NCBI GenBank assembly: GCA_023701135.1
Contig: JAMPXP010000016.1
Coordinates: forward strand, 1-64,000
Length of the DNA: 64,000 bases
Direction of reading: 5' to 3'
Source of the DNA: Desulfobacula sp.
Lineage (GTDB): Bacteria > Desulfobacterota > Desulfobacteria > Desulfobacterales > Desulfobacteraceae
The notes beneath the pieces were generated by a model. The model had not been told where the DNA came from and did not search any database. It was given only the letters and a program-made list of their open reading frames with translations. Below, in pieces: positions 26,112 through 36,209 of the stretch. Positions within the stretch are counted from its first letter, which is position 1. Every line of letters starts with the position of its first letter. The position numbers were made by a program, and so were the translations under genes.

Positions 26112-28484
26112 CTATGGGTTGTCAACGGTTCCGGGTTCTGCAAACAGAAGATTGACACTGTTTACATAGTCGATATTTTTGCAGGGTTTTGACAAATGGT
26201 CAATATAGGGATCATGGCGCTTCAACGCTTTAATAGATTCTAGAAATTCTATATTGCCGGAAATGAACAGCACGGGCAGGGTTTGATTTTCCCCCCGAAT
26301 ATGGTGATATACATCCATACCATTGAGTTTTCCGGGCAGGATATAGTCCAAACTGACCAGGTCATATTTGTTTTTGTCCACCAAGTCCATTGCATCCCGG
26401 CCATTGTCGGCAATGTCCACTTTATGGAAAAAGGGTTCATTGGACAGGAGCCGATATTGGACATTGGAAATATCCTGCTCGTCTTCGACAATCAGGATAT
26501 ATTTTTTACGATGGAGGTTTTCTTTTTTAACCTCTTTAATTTCTTCTTCGGTTAAAGTTTTTTGGGTAACCGGAAGACTTACGGCAACTGTTGTGCCCAA
26601 CCAAAGGTCAGAATGAATGGATATGGAGCCTCTATGCTGTTCAATATATTTTTTTACATTGGACATGCCGTAACCTGTCCCTTTAATTCCTGGCTTATAC
26701 AGGCCAATTTTATCTTTGCTGCCTTTTAAGGTAAAGGAGGGCTCAAAAATTTCCCCAAGAGATTCCGGGGGAATGCCGCAACCGTTATCTTCGATTTCTA
26801 TGAAAATCCTCCCTGGTTTGTGGTAGGTCCGTAAGATGATTTTCGGTCTTTTCACAAGGCTTACGGCGTGGATTGAATTTTGGATAAGATTGACAACAGC
26901 GTGTTCGATCATTCCCGGATCAGCTAACAGGTCAGGGATTCCGTGACCGTAAAGCCTTATCAAATGGATGCCTTCCAGGTCTTTTTTGAGGAGGTTTAGG
27001 ACAAGAGCCATTTTTTCATTAACGGAGAAAAATTCCTGTTTGGGTTCCTGATCCTTGGCAAAGGCCACAAGATTTTTAGTGAGATTTTTTCCCCGAAGGG
27101 TCTGTTCAAAAATCAATTCCAGTGTTTTTTGGGTCTTGATGTGTGGACAATCAAATAATGCAAGTTCGGCATTACCCATAATTACGCCTAAAATATTATT
27201 AAAGTCATGGGCCATTTTCCCTGCAATCTGTCCGACCAGTGCCAGTTTCCGAGTTTCTGCGGCCAGGGTAAGGGCCTCTATTTTTTCTGCCTGGGCCTTT
27301 TTCAATTCAGTGATGTCTTCTCCCACACAAACAATTTTTTCCAGTGAGCCGTCTTTTTTAAAAACAGGATCAAAGGCCCCTCGGTAATCATGAAGTCTTC
27401 CCGCCTTATCTTTTAGCCTGTAATTCAGAAGCCCTTTGGAGATTTTCTCAGTTTTTAGCTTTTCCAGATACAACAATAGCCTTCCGATATCCTGTTTCTC
27501 CACCATGGTAAATCCGGATTGGCCTATCAGCTCTTCCGGCTGATATCCAAGCTGCTCATGGGAAGGGCTTGCGAAAATATAGGTACCGGCCGCATCATGG
27601 ATGGAAACAAGGGCACTGGTATGATCGGTGATCGATTTAAAAAGTGCCTCACTATTTTTCAGGGCATCCTCCGCCTGCTTGCGCTCACTGATATCATGGG
27701 CCACCACGGTGGCTCCGGTAACCAATCCCCCTGTATGGGAAAACTGGTTGTTGAGCTGCACCCACCGACGGGTTCCATTCTTATTTTTTATGCAATATTC
27801 AGGATTTGCCGGAACGCTTTCGCCCCGGCCGAATTTTTCAAGGCGCTCAAAAAAAAGATGCCGGCTGTCTTCATCAAGAATATCCAAAGGTGTCATCGTG
27901 AGCAGTTCTTCTCTTGAATATCCTGTATAATCGCAGATAAGCGAGTTGACTTGAGTAAACCGGCCATTTGTAAAATCAACTTCATATATGCCGGACGGCG
28001 CATGGTCGAATAATTGACGAAATTTCTGTTCTGAATTCCTCAGCACATCTTCTTTTTGTTTGTGTTCGGTGTTGTCTCTTACCAGGATGTGCTGATATAT
28101 TTTCCCGTTGATGGATACGGCAGTGCCGGTGAGTTCAACGGGTACGCTGATTCCATCTTTACGGAGGATATCCGTTTTGGAGGTCAAGGAATCCCCCTTG
28201 AGGACCCTGTCAAAAGAGGGATCGAAGACATGGAGATCAGTGATAGGTCTTTTGAGCAGCTCTTCCTTGGAATAGCCTGTCAGTTTAAAGGCCGCTTGAT
28301 TGATATGGATCGCCTGAGCAGATGTATCGATAATGAAGACGGCATCCTTGGATCCTTCAAAAACGGCATGAAATCTGTCCTCACTCTCCTGCAAGGCTTG
28401 CCGGTCCTGCAGGCGGGCTGCTTCCGCCTGTTCTAACGCCAGAATTCGGTTTTCCAAGTCTTCATAGCTAAGCTTTTTGGACAT
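26112..28484 (-). CDS. PAS hybrid sensor histidine kinase with C-terminal receiver
   Basis: 790 residues. An N-terminal coiled coil (5-35) is followed by three PAS domains (about 35-145, 160-275, 285-400), a HisKA region with phospho-acceptor His in KMAHDFNNILG (about 425), and a HATPase domain (NLIQNSIHAV, DNGCGIP, GTGYGMSNVKKYI). A receiver domain at the C-terminus has VEDEQD, phospho-acceptor Asp in SLDYILPG and the conserved Lys in LSKPC. No membrane helix, so it senses cytosolic signals, possibly through PAS-bound ligands. No DNA-binding response regulator is adjacent; the output partner is unknown. Confidence 0.93.
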   Translation of the reverse strand: MSKKLSYEDLENRILALEQAEAARLQDRQALQESEDRFHAVFEGSKDAVFIIDTSAQAIHINQAAFKLTGYSKEELLKRPITDLHVFDPSFDRVLKGDSLTSKTDILRKDGISVPVELTGTAVSINGKIYQHILVRDNTEHKQKEDVLRNSEQKFRQLFDHAPSGIYEVDFTNGRFTQVNSLICDYTGYSREELLTMTPLDILDEDSRHLFFERLEKFGRGESVPANPEYCIKNKNGTRRWVQLNNQFSHTGGLVTGATVVAHDISERKQAEDALKNSEALFKSITDHTSALVSIHDAAGTYIFASPSHEQLGYQPEELIGQSGFTMVEKQDIGRLLLYLEKLKTEKISKGLLNYRLKDKAGRLHDYRGAFDPVFKKDGSLEKIVCVGEDITELKKAQAEKIEALTLAAETRKLALVGQIAGKMAHDFNNILGVIMGNAELALFDCPHIKTQKTLELIFEQTLRGKNLTKNLVAFAKDQEPKQEFFSVNEKMALVLNLLKKDLEGIHLIRLYGHGIPDLLADPGMIEHAVVNLIQNSIHAVSLVKRPKIILRTYHKPGRIFIEIEDNGCGIPPESLGEIFEPSFTLKGSKDKIGLYKPGIKGTGYGMSNVKKYIEQHRGSISIHSDLWLGTTVAVSLPVTQKTLTEEEIKEVKKENLHRKKYILIVEDEQDISNVQYRLLSNEPFFHKVDIADNGRDAMDLVDKNKYDLVSLDYILPGKLNGMDVYHHIRGENQTLPVLFISGNIEFLESIKALKRHDPYIDHLSKPCKNIDYVNSVNLLFAEPGTVDNP

Positions 28485-28735
28485 GATGTCTTATCTACTG
28501 ATTTCAGATCCTTTTGAAGTGTTCTGTTTTCATCGTGCTATCCGCTATGGCAAAGACCATAATATTCGAATACAATAAAAAAATCACAATACAGGAAAAA
28601 ATCGTTCAGCACAAAAAAAATATCAGGTTCAATATCCACAGCCCGTTCTTTTTCAAGAGGATACATTAGTCGAATTGAAAACGAATAGATATCTGAAAAC
28701 GGGACATGGCAGCCGGGAGGGAATGGATTTTGTTG

Positions 28736-28809
28736 TGGCTGGGTGACAAGGATTTGAACCTCGATTGACGGAGTCAGAGTCCGTAGTCCTACCGTTGGAC
28801 GATCACCCA
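28736..28809 (-). tRNA. tRNA-Gln (anticodon CTG)
   Basis: Read on the minus strand: acceptor TGGGTGA pairs with TCACCCA, D-arm TCGTCCAACGGTAGGA, anticodon stem ACGGA/TCCGT around loop CTCTGAC giving CTG, T-loop GTTCAAATC, discriminator G and encoded CCA (28736-28738). Decodes CAG. The flanking gaps (28485-28735 and 28810-29008) show no further gene or recognisable riboswitch. Confidence 0.97.
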
Positions 28810-29008
28810 GTAAGGCTGCCTGCTGAATAATGGTTGGCTTATATATCAAGACTCCTGTTTAGTCAAGGATTATCTCTGGATTATTTGACGCAGGGACTAG
28901 GAAGCCTGAGCCGGGAAAGGAAGATAAAACATGCGGTGGGATAGAAACGCTTCACCTCACAACGGAAATCTGCTAATAGCTCAATAATGGGTGTGGATGG
29001 ATATTGAA

Positions 29009-29824
29009 ATGGCAGTTACGGTGCATACAAAAAAAATACAGAAACTTGAAAGCCGCTTGCAGGAGTTGGGGCCCTTTGCTGTTGCCTTTTCAGGCGGGGT
29101 TGACAGTTCATTTCTTCTGGCAGTGGCCAAAAAAATAAAACCTGAGAAATTGATTGCCTTTACAGTATCCTCGGCGTTTGTGCCGATAAAGGAAATCGAA
29201 TGTGCAAAAAAGATGGCATTGTCGCTGAAGGTTGATCATATTTGCCTTGCTTTGGATATCCTGAGAAACGAACACGTGGTTCAAAATACAAAAGACAGAT
29301 GCTATCATTGTAAAAAGCAGGTTTTTTCTTTGATCCGAGACGCTGCTGAAAAGCATGGTATCACCTCCTTGCTTCACGCAGTCAACAGGGATGATTTAAA
29401 GGATTTCAGACCCGGATTAAAGGCTGCTGACGAGCTTGGTTTTCTATCACCTCTGGCCGAGGCCGGGTTTACAAAAAAAGAGATCCGGGAAAGTTCGCGG
29501 CAGCTTTTGCTCGAAACCTGGGATAAACCTTCACAGTCATGCCTGGCAACACGAATTCCTTACCATGCTAAAATTAATCAGGCAGATCTTACAAGGGTAG
29601 ATCAGGCAGAGACCTTTCTTCAGAGCTTGGGATTTGCCCAGGTCAGGGTGAGATGCCGCGGAAAAAATGCGACCATTGAGGTTGAACCGGATCTGGTCAA
29701 GGTTATTTTAGAGAATGATATGGGCCGGGATATTGTAAAGGTTTTGGAGGGGTTTGGGTTTGAAACCATCGTCATCGATAGAGAGGGCTATAAAACAGGG
29801 AAAATGAATCATGAAATATTCTGA
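29009..29824 (+). CDS. larE: LarE-family ATP-dependent sulfur transferase
   Basis: 271 residues from the ATG at 29009 (an in-frame GTG at 28991 is an alternative). The PP-loop SGGVDSS is at residues 28-34; CYHC at 98-101 and SQSCLATR with Cys 178 correspond to the Cys positions of LarE, whose catalytic Cys donates its sulfur to make the nickel-pincer nucleotide of lactate racemase. Three Cys could instead hold a 4Fe-4S cluster, as in some LarE proteins. larB and larC are not in this window, so the pathway must be completed elsewhere or the protein serves another thiolation. It overlaps the next gene by 14 bases. Confidence 0.85.
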   Translation: MAVTVHTKKIQKLESRLQELGPFAVAFSGGVDSSFLLAVAKKIKPEKLIAFTVSSAFVPIKEIECAKKMALSLKVDHICLALDILRNEHVVQNTKDRCYHCKKQVFSLIRDAAEKHGITSLLHAVNRDDLKDFRPGLKAADELGFLSPLAEAGFTKKEIRESSRQLLLETWDKPSQSCLATRIPYHAKINQADLTRVDQAETFLQSLGFAQVRVRCRGKNATIEVEPDLVKVILENDMGRDIVKVLEGFGFETIVIDREGYKTGKMNHEIF

Positions 29825-30254
29825 GGCAGGGCAGGGCCGGACATTTGTCATCCGCCTTGAAGACGGGGATATCCTGCATGAAGAGATTGAGGCATTTGCA
29901 AAGAGACATCAAATTCATGCGGCAGCCTTGATCGTTCTCGGGGCTGCAGATAAAGGCAGCATACTGGTTACGGGACCGGAGCAGGCAAGGGCAAAACAAA
30001 TCATTCCAATGCCCCGCGTGTTGGACAATGTCCATGAGGTGACCGGCACTGGCACCCTTTTCCCCGATGAGACCGGGGAACCGGTTCTCCATATGCATAT
30101 GGCCTGCGGGCGGGGATTCTCAACCCAGACCGGATGTGTCCGAAGGGGGGTAAAGGCCTGGCATGTGATGGAGGTGATCCTTCAGGAATTGACCGGATCA
30201 AGCGGTGTCAGGAAAAAAGATAGGGTGACCGGATTTGATCTACTGATACCCTAA
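29811..30254 (+). CDS. PPC domain (DUF296) protein
   Basis: 147 residues of the PPC/DUF296 fold. LILVLGAADKG-like core (LIVLGAADKGSILVTG, about 42-57), the HEVTGTGTLFPDETGEPVLHMH stretch (around 77-98, given here in part) with its metal-binding His pair HMH, and C-terminal VMEVILQEL are typical. Bacterial members are small trimeric proteins of unclear function; plant relatives fuse it to AT-hooks. It overlaps the end of larE by 14 bases and is clearly co-translated with it, which hints at a link to the sulfur transferase. Confidence 0.85.
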   Translation: MKYSEAGQGRTFVIRLEDGDILHEEIEAFAKRHQIHAAALIVLGAADKGSILVTGPEQARAKQIIPMPRVLDNVHEVTGTGTLFPDETGEPVLHMHMACGRGFSTQTGCVRRGVKAWHVMEVILQELTGSSGVRKKDRVTGFDLLIP

Positions 30255-30265
30255 CCGGATCTGAA

Positions 30266-30308
30266 ACGAAAACACCCGCAGTCTCCTATAAATAAAGACC
30301 GCAGGTGC
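30266..30308 (-). terminator. Terminator of ndk
   Basis: On the minus strand a 12-pair stem (arms 30297-30308 and 30274-30285) with two G-U pairs encloses an 11-base loop and is followed by TTTTCGTTT. On the plus strand the same bases give two mismatches, so it works best for ndk, whose stop is about 20 bases upstream. Confidence 0.65.
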
Positions 30309-30330
30309 CGGGCAATGACAAGATCAGGTG

Positions 30331-30750
30331 TTATCTTTTCTGGATCTCAAGGCCATTGAAAAAATATTTGATTTCAAAGGCAGCCGTTTCGGGTGCATCT
30401 GAACCATGAACCACGTTTTTTTCGATGTCCGTGGCATAATCTTTTCTAATGGTGCCTTCCTTGGCGTCTTTAAAATTGGTGGCGCCCATGAGTTCCCTAT
30501 TTTTTGCGATGACGTCCTCACCTTCCAGCACCATGACCACAATGGGCCCTGAAGTCATGAAATCCGTCAGGCTGTTGAAAAAGGGGCGCTCCTTATGGAC
30601 GGCATAAAATCCTTGAGCCTGTATTTTGGTCAATTGAAGCATTTTCATGGCCGCTATTTTGATGCCGTTGGTTTCAAATCGTCTGATGACCTCACCGATC
30701 ACGTTTTTTGCAACCCCGTCGGGTTTGATGATTGATAATGTTCTTTCCAC
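30331..30750 (-). CDS. ndk: Nucleoside diphosphate kinase
   Basis: 139 residues, the usual length. It transfers the gamma phosphate between NTPs and NDPs via a phospho-His, seen in [12 protein letters not shown]. The N-terminus [13 protein letters not shown] and the [11 protein letters not shown] strand are diagnostic. The start is the GTG at 30750, preceded by AAAGGA at 8 bases; a longer ATG frame to 30798 has no signal and adds 16 unconserved residues. It is monocistronic with its own terminator. Confidence 0.96.
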   Translation of the reverse strand: MERTLSIIKPDGVAKNVIGEVIRRFETNGIKIAAMKMLQLTKIQAQGFYAVHKERPFFNSLTDFMTSGPIVVMVLEGEDVIAKNRELMGATNFKDAKEGTIRKDYATDIEKNVVHGSDAPETAAFEIKYFFNGLEIQKR

Positions 30751-30874
30751 AATCCATATCCTTTCAGTTAATATTAAAACGGTCTTGAAAACTATCACAG
30801 AACCATATTATAGTCAATGTCCCGGATTCGGGTCACCTAAAATACAGCAGCCGTCAATTAATTCTGGTTCGAAT

Positions 30875-31504
30875 ATGAACGATACAGATATGAAAATTTT
30901 GAAAATTGCAGTGACAGGGTCGGCAGGGTCCGGCAAAAGTCTTGTCTGCAAAAGATTTAAGGAAATAGGCCTGGTGACCCTGGATTGTGATAGAATTGCA
31001 AGACAGGTGGTGGAGCCTGGAGAGCAGGGGTTTAAAGATATTGTTCAACTGCTCGGCCAGGATGTACTCTCGAACACAGGTGAGTTGGACAGGCCGAAAC
31101 TGCGAAATCTCATCATAAATGATCCGGGCATACGAAAAAAAGTTGAAGGCCTCCTGCATCCGCGGATACTTGAGCAAATGATGCTTCAGATAAGCAATGC
31201 AGAGTATTCGGATATTAAGGCTGTGGCTGTTGAAGTGCCCCTGCTCTTTGAATCCGGAATGGATCAATTTTTTGATCTTACCATAGCCATCATGGCCAAG
31301 GATCAGGACCTGGTGAAAAGAATCTCCCGGCGGGACCAGGTGAAAGAAACCGACGCACAAAAGATGCTTGACCTTCAGATGTCCCAGGAGGAAAAAACCG
31401 CAAGGGCCGACCATGTGATTTTGAATCTGGGGACCAGCGCTGAACTCTTTGAATCCGTTGATATTCTCTTTCATAAAATACAAAAAGAATTCTTGACAAG
31501 ATAA
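30875..31504 (+). CDS. coaE: Dephospho-CoA kinase
   Basis: 209 residues; phosphorylates dephospho-CoA, the last step of coenzyme A synthesis. Walker A GSAGSGKS at residues 15-22, the DCDRIARQVVEPG motif and EVPLLFESGMD with the family Leu-Phe-Glu are all present. Start at ATG 30875; an ATG five codons on (30890) is an alternative and neither has a strong ribosome site. A longer frame to 30647 overlaps ndk and is rejected. Divergent from ndk; rho follows after 150 bases. Confidence 0.94.
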   Translation: MNDTDMKILKIAVTGSAGSGKSLVCKRFKEIGLVTLDCDRIARQVVEPGEQGFKDIVQLLGQDVLSNTGELDRPKLRNLIINDPGIRKKVEGLLHPRILEQMMLQISNAEYSDIKAVAVEVPLLFESGMDQFFDLTIAIMAKDQDLVKRISRRDQVKETDAQKMLDLQMSQEEKTARADHVILNLGTSAELFESVDILFHKIQKEFLTR

Positions 31505-31654
31505 GTGTTTTGCCTTATTTATCAAAAATTATTAACCCTTTTACAACTATCCGTCTGTTTTTTCATGTCATTTTTGGCCCCAGACTTCAAAAAGGTGCAC
31601 TTCAAAATAAATTTCAGCCTGTAAAGACAATAAAACAAAAATTCGGGAGAATGA

Positions 31655-32902
31655 ATGAATCTTGTAGAATTGAATAAGATGAAGATCAGCGAGCTGACCA
31701 AGCTTGCTAAAGAGTACAAAATACAGGGGATTGGGGGACTAAAGAAACAGGAATTGATCTTCGCCCTGCTCCAGACCAACATCGAAGAAACCGGCCAGAT
31801 TTATGGCGAAGGTACGCTTGAAATTCTCCCGGACGGTTTCGGCTTTTTAAGGGCACCGGGATACAATTATCTTCCCGGACCCGATGATATTTATGTGTCT
31901 CCTTCCCAGATCCGGCGGTTTAATCTTCGAACAGGAGATACGATTTCCGGCCAGGTCCGGCAGCCTAAGGATTCGGAACGGTATTTTGCCTTGCTGAAGG
32001 TGGAAGCGGTGAATTTTAAGAATCCGGAACTGGCGGCCGAAACCATTCTGTTTGATAATCTGTTGCCCCTTTACCCGGACCGGAAGATGAACCTCGAATC
32101 TGAGCCGGACAATTATTCCATGCGCGTGATTGATCTCATGTGTCCCATCGGATTCGGCCAGCGCGGATTGATCGTCTCCCCGCCCAAGGCCGGGAAGACC
32201 ATGCTCTTGCAGAACATTGCCAACAGCATGATCAAAGCCCACAAAGACATCATCCCCATGATTGTCCTCATCGATGAGCGCCCGGAAGAAGTGACGGATA
32301 TGATGCGCTCCGTCAATGCCGAAGTGGTCAGTTCAACCTTTGATGAACCTTCCGAGCGCCATGTCCAGGTCGCTGAAATGGTGATTGAAAAGGCCAAAAG
32401 AATTGTCGAACAGGGTCATGATGTTGTCATCCTGCTTGACAGCATCACAAGGCTTGCCAGGGCCTATAATTCGGTTATGCCGCCATCCGGCAAGATTCTG
32501 TCCGGTGGTGTGGATTCCAATGCCCTTGACCGGCCCAAACGATTTTTCGGAGCTGCCAGAAATATTGAAGAGGGCGGCAGCCTGACCATCATCGCCACGG
32601 CCCTGGTGGATACCGGAAGCCGAATGGATGAAGTCATATTCGAAGAATTCAAGGGTACCGGCAATATGGAGCTGGTTCTGGACAGAAAGCTGGCGGATAA
32701 AAGAATTTTTCCGGCCATTGACATGAATAAATCCGGCACCCGAAAAGAGGAACTGCTTCTGGATCCAATGGTTTTGAACCGGGTATGGATCTTAAGAAAA
32801 CTCTTGTCCAGTTTAAATCCTGTTGACAGCATGCAGTTTTTACTTGAAAAAATGCAAGGAACAAAGGATAATGCAGAGTTTCTTAATTTGATGAATTCAT
32901 AA
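31655..32902 (+). CDS. rho: Transcription termination factor Rho
   Basis: A 415-residue hexameric RNA helicase that ends transcription. N-terminal Rho-N domain ([19 protein letters not shown]), RNA-binding OSB-fold ([16 protein letters not shown]), then the ATPase core with Walker [12 protein letters not shown]-loop region SRLARAYN-like [11 protein letters not shown] and Walker B VVILLDS. Length is standard. The start at 31655 follows GGGAGA. The 150-base upstream gap may hold its promoter; Rho genes are often self-regulated, but nothing specific is seen. rpmE follows 68 bases on. Confidence 0.97.
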   Translation: MNLVELNKMKISELTKLAKEYKIQGIGGLKKQELIFALLQTNIEETGQIYGEGTLEILPDGFGFLRAPGYNYLPGPDDIYVSPSQIRRFNLRTGDTISGQVRQPKDSERYFALLKVEAVNFKNPELAAETILFDNLLPLYPDRKMNLESEPDNYSMRVIDLMCPIGFGQRGLIVSPPKAGKTMLLQNIANSMIKAHKDIIPMIVLIDERPEEVTDMMRSVNAEVVSSTFDEPSERHVQVAEMVIEKAKRIVEQGHDVVILLDSITRLARAYNSVMPPSGKILSGGVDSNALDRPKRFFGAARNIEEGGSLTIIATALVDTGSRMDEVIFEEFKGTGNMELVLDRKLADKRIFPAIDMNKSGTRKEELLLDPMVLNRVWILRKLLSSLNPVDSMQFLLEKMQGTKDNAEFLNLMNS

Positions 32903-32970
32903 GCAAAAAAGAAATATTGAAGAAATATTAAAGATTGCCGGCAAAGGCAAAGCAAGGAGTTTTAAGAAAA

Positions 32971-33189
32971 ATGAAAAAAGATATCCATCCGGATTACAAA
33001 AAATCAACCGCATCCTGTGCCTGTGGCGCAACGTTTGAGATCGGCTCCACAAGAGAGAATATTAAAGTGGAAATTTGTTCCCAATGCCATCCTTTCTTTA
33101 CAGGAAAGCAGAAACTGGTTGACTCTGCCGGAATGATCGACCGCTTTAAAAAGAAATATGCAGGATTTGATGCATCAAAAATGGTTTAA
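32971..33189 (+). CDS. rpmE: 50S ribosomal protein L31 (zinc type)
   Basis: 72 residues. MKKDIHPDY start is diagnostic. Four zinc ligands are present (SCACG and CSQCHPF), so this is the Zn-containing C+ form. The ATG at 32971 follows AAGGAG; the longer frame upstream is rejected. It is followed by a strong terminator. Confidence 0.97.
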   Translation: MKKDIHPDYKKSTASCACGATFEIGSTRENIKVEICSQCHPFFTGKQKLVDSAGMIDRFKKKYAGFDASKMV

Positions 33190-33212
33190 CGGTTTTTACA
33201 ATCGGTTCGTTG

Positions 33213-33250
33213 AAAAAGGGGTCTTTTTACAAGAGCCCCTTTTGAGTTTT
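33213..33250 (+). terminator. Terminator after rpmE
   Basis: AAAAGGGG (33214-33221) pairs with CCCCTTTT (33236-33243), with extra CT/AG pairs inside, then GAGTTTT. It separates rho-rpmE from prfA, although prfA starts 13 bases after it and could be read through. Confidence 0.75.
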
Positions 33251-33255
33251 AGATT

Positions 33256-34320
33256 ATGATAGAGAAATTAAAAGGTATTGAAGAAAGATTTGTCAAAGTC
33301 GAGCATCTGTTAAGTGATCCTGCCGTTATTAAAGATCAGAAAAAATACCAGGAATATCTGATCGAACATGGAGAACTCAACAAGATTGTCCCCTTGTTCA
33401 GGGAATATGAGGGATTGCTGGATGAGCTGAAAGAGGCAAAGGAACTCTTAAGGGATAGTGATCCTGAGATCCGGTCCATGGCCAAGGAAGAGGTTCCGGC
33501 ACTTGAACAGAAAATTGCAGACCATAAATCAAGAATCAATATTCTTTTAATGCCCAAGGACCCGAGGGATGATAAAAACGTCATCCTTGAAATCCGGGCC
33601 GGGACCGGTGGTGAAGAGGCGGGCCTTTTTGCCGGAGACCTGTTCCGGATGTATTCCCGGTATGTTGAATCCAAGCATTGGACCATGGAACTGGTTGAAA
33701 AAACCGATTCCAGCTCCGGCGGGTTCAAGGAAATCGTATCCCTGGTAAAAGGAAAAGGGGCTTTCAGCAATTTTAAATATGAAAGCGGAACCCACCGGGT
33801 TCAGCGGGTGCCGGAAACCGAGGCCCAGGGCAGGATCCATACCTCGGCCGTTACCGTGGCCGTTCTTCCGGAAGCGGAAGATATTGATGTCGAGCTCAAT
33901 CCGGCCGATATCAGGGTTGATATATTCCGATCTTCGGGACCCGGCGGGCAATCAGTCAATACAACCGATTCGGCGGTCCGGGTGACCCACATTCCCACCG
34001 GACTTGTCGCCACCTGCCAGGATGAGAAATCCCAGCATAAAAACAAGGCAAAGGCCCTGAATGTCCTGAGAGCCCGTATCCTGGATGCCAAAATCCGGGA
34101 AGAAGACGAAAAAAGAGCGGCCGACAGAAAAGGCCAGGTCGGTTCCGGTGACCGCAGCGGCAGGATCAGGACCTATAATTACCCCCAGGGCAGAATGACG
34201 GATCATCGCATCGGGCTTACACTCTACAAGTTGGACAGCATCCTGGAAGGCAATGTCCAGGATATCATTGACGAGCTTAAAACATATTACCAGGCGCAGG
34301 CGTTAAAGGAAATTGATTGA
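33256..34320 (+). CDS. prfA: Peptide chain release factor 1
   Basis: 354 residues. RF1 recognises UAA and UAG and triggers peptide release. The catalytic GGQ lies in [18 protein letters not shown] near residue 236 and the anticodon-like region in [20 protein letters not shown]. Length and domain order are standard; the PVT-type tripeptide is not obvious by eye (I see VPET in its place), so RF1 is preferred over RF2 on the overall sequence and on linkage. It overlaps prmC, which methylates its GGQ. Confidence 0.95.
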   Translation: MIEKLKGIEERFVKVEHLLSDPAVIKDQKKYQEYLIEHGELNKIVPLFREYEGLLDELKEAKELLRDSDPEIRSMAKEEVPALEQKIADHKSRINILLMPKDPRDDKNVILEIRAGTGGEEAGLFAGDLFRMYSRYVESKHWTMELVEKTDSSSGGFKEIVSLVKGKGAFSNFKYESGTHRVQRVPETEAQGRIHTSAVTVAVLPEAEDIDVELNPADIRVDIFRSSGPGGQSVNTTDSAVRVTHIPTGLVATCQDEKSQHKNKAKALNVLRARILDAKIREEDEKRAADRKGQVGSGDRSGRIRTYNYPQGRMTDHRIGLTLYKLDSILEGNVQDIIDELKTYYQAQALKEID

Positions 34321-35203
34321 TCCGACCCTTATGGGGATTCTTACCCGGACGGAAGCCTATTTTAAGGAGCATTCCATTGACAGTCCCCGCCTGACGGCGG
34401 AGCTTCTTCTCGCCCACAGCCTTGGCCTGCGGCGCCTTGATCTGTATCTCCAGTACGACCGCCCGCTTCAGCAAAATGAGCTGTCCGATTATAAAACCCT
34501 GATCCGGAGAAGGATTCAAAATGAGCCTGTGGCTTATATTACAGGTGAGAAAGGATTTTTCGAATCGGATTTTGAGGTGGCAAGGGAGGTGTTGATTCCC
34601 CGGCCGGAAACAGAGATCCTGGTCGAAGAGGCCCTTAAGATTTTAAATACCGGTTCCGCTTCTCCCGGTGCGAAAAGGGTGCTGGAACTCGGGACCGGTT
34701 CCGGGGCCATTGTTGTATCTCTTGCAAAGGCCGCCCCTTGTCATCTGTATATGGCCAATGATATTTCCCTGGCCGCCCTTGGTATTGCAGAGAAGAATGC
34801 CCTCCGGATAGCCGGAAACAAAGTCCGCTTTTTTGCCGGAGACTGGTTCGGCTCATTGAGGGGTAGGCCAGGGTTTGATCTGGTTGTTTCAAATCCGCCC
34901 TATATCCCTTTGGCGGATATAGGGGAGCTTGCCCCGGAAATCAGGACGTATGAACCCCAGCTCGCCCTTGATGGAGGTGAGGACGGGCTCGCCTGCTTCA
35001 GGATTATTTTCAGGGAGGCTCACCGGCACCTTGTTCCAGGCGGAATTCTCCTTCTTGAAATGGGTTGGGATCAGAAAGAAGATTTGGAAAATGTATTGAA
35101 AATTCACCCTGAGTATGAATCCATTGAATTTATAAAAGACCTTTCCGGGCACGACAGGGTGGTAAAGATTAAAAAATCAATTGATAATACTGAACGGATT
35201 TGA
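34313..35203 (+). CDS. prmC: Release factor glutamine methyltransferase
   Basis: A 296-residue SAM-dependent methyltransferase that methylates the Gln of the GGQ motif of release factors. The NPPY active site is in [13 protein letters not shown] (about 198-210), the SAM loop in [11 protein letters not shown] (about 121-131). N-terminal helical domain 1-90. The start is uncertain: TTG 34313 overlaps prfA by 8 bases, ATG 34331 is the next choice; neither has a well-placed ribosome site, so coupling to prfA is likely. Classic prfA-prmC pair. Confidence 0.94.
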   Translation: MIDPTLMGILTRTEAYFKEHSIDSPRLTAELLLAHSLGLRRLDLYLQYDRPLQQNELSDYKTLIRRRIQNEPVAYITGEKGFFESDFEVAREVLIPRPETEILVEEALKILNTGSASPGAKRVLELGTGSGAIVVSLAKAAPCHLYMANDISLAALGIAEKNALRIAGNKVRFFAGDWFGSLRGRPGFDLVVSNPPYIPLADIGELAPEIRTYEPQLALDGGEDGLACFRIIFREAHRHLVPGGILLLEMGWDQKEDLENVLKIHPEYESIEFIKDLSGHDRVVKIKKSIDNTERI

Positions 35204-35243
35204 TATATGAATTAGGATTTTTTTCAGGCAGTAAAAAACTCAC

Positions 35244-35302
35244 ATCCAGGGACTTGACATCAGGTGCTTTCCAAAAGTTGAATGTCAAGGAGGATCTGGA
35301 TG
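35244..35302 (+). promoter_or_regulatory. rpsB leader inverted repeat (candidate autoregulatory RNA)
   Basis: In the 130-base gap before rpsB, CTTGACAT (35253-35260) pairs perfectly with ATGTCAAG (35282-35289), and outer ATCCAG (35244-35249) pairs with CTGGAT (35296-35301). The loop holds about 21 bases. It ends about 30 bases before the rpsB start. rpsB-tsf leaders in other proteobacteria bind S2 and repress translation; whether this hairpin does is inferred. TTGACA within it could instead be a -35 element. Confidence 0.5.
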
Positions 35303-35333
35303 GTGGAACAACCATTAACACATTGGAGAACAA

Positions 35334-36203
35334 ATGGCACACATTACAATCAGAGAACTATTGGAGGCTGGTGTTCATTTCGGGCATCAGACCAAGCGCT
35401 GGAACCCAAAGATGAAAAAGTATATCTTTGGTGCACGAAACGGAATTTATATTATTGATCTGCAACAGACGGTAAAGCTGTTCAAAAAAGCCCATGATTT
35501 TGTCAGGGACGTGGCAGCCAATGGACAGGACCTTCTCTTTGTCGGAACAAAAAAACAGGCTGCCGAAGCCATCTACGAAGAGGCGAACCGGGCCGAACAG
35601 TTCTATGTTCAGAACAGATGGCTGGGCGGTATGCTGACCAATTTCCAGACCATCAAGAACAATATCACCCGGTATCATTTTTACAATTCCATTGAAAATG
35701 ACGGCACCCTTGAAAATTATCCAAAAAAAGAACAGGCAAAGATGCTCAAGGAAAAAGCAAAGCTCGAATTTGCCATCGGCGGCATCAGCAATATGAAAAA
35801 ATTGCCTGGGGCGATTTTTATTATTGACCCCAAAAATGAAGCCATTGCCGTTAAAGAGGGCAAGCGGCTGGGGATACCCATCATTGCCGTTGTGGACACA
35901 AACTGTGATCCCGATGATATTGATTATGTCATCCCGGGAAACGATGACGCCATCAGATCCATCCGTCTTTTTACGTCCCGAATTGCCGATGCCTACCTTG
36001 AGGGAAGGGCTGTCTATGATGAGAAAATCAGGGCCAATGCAGACAAGGCCGGTCCGGAAAACGATAAGGATTTTGATGGTGAAAAGCTATCCATTGAACT
36101 CGTTTCCGATGGTACGGATGGTCCTGTTATCGAAAAAATTAAAAGAAGAACAGCTTCCGTAGAAGATACATTCGAAGAAGATATGGACGAAGATAAGGAG
36201 TAA
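35334..36203 (+). CDS. rpsB: 30S ribosomal protein S2
   Basis: 289 residues. [20 protein letters not shown] and [19 protein letters not shown] are unmistakable. It is longer than E. coli S2 (241); the last 50 or so residues are an acidic tail ending [20 protein letters not shown] five bases before ATG. First gene of the rpsB-tsf-pyrH-frr-uppS-cdsA-dxr-rseP run. Confidence 0.98.
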   Translation: MAHITIRELLEAGVHFGHQTKRWNPKMKKYIFGARNGIYIIDLQQTVKLFKKAHDFVRDVAANGQDLLFVGTKKQAAEAIYEEANRAEQFYVQNRWLGGMLTNFQTIKNNITRYHFYNSIENDGTLENYPKKEQAKMLKEKAKLEFAIGGISNMKKLPGAIFIIDPKNEAIAVKEGKRLGIPIIAVVDTNCDPDDIDYVIPGNDDAIRSIRLFTSRIADAYLEGRAVYDEKIRANADKAGPENDKDFDGEKLSIELVSDGTDGPVIEKIKRRTASVEDTFEEDMDEDKE

Positions 36204-36209
36204 TAAAAA

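Noticed and set aside
28810-29008. Possible riboswitch before larE
   Set aside because: GC-rich short stretches and a weak GGTG/CACC pairing were seen, but no match to any riboswitch core I know.
35200-35415. Small plus-strand frame spanning the rpsB leader
   Set aside because: It runs through the inverted-repeat leader and into rpsB in another frame, with no ribosome site.
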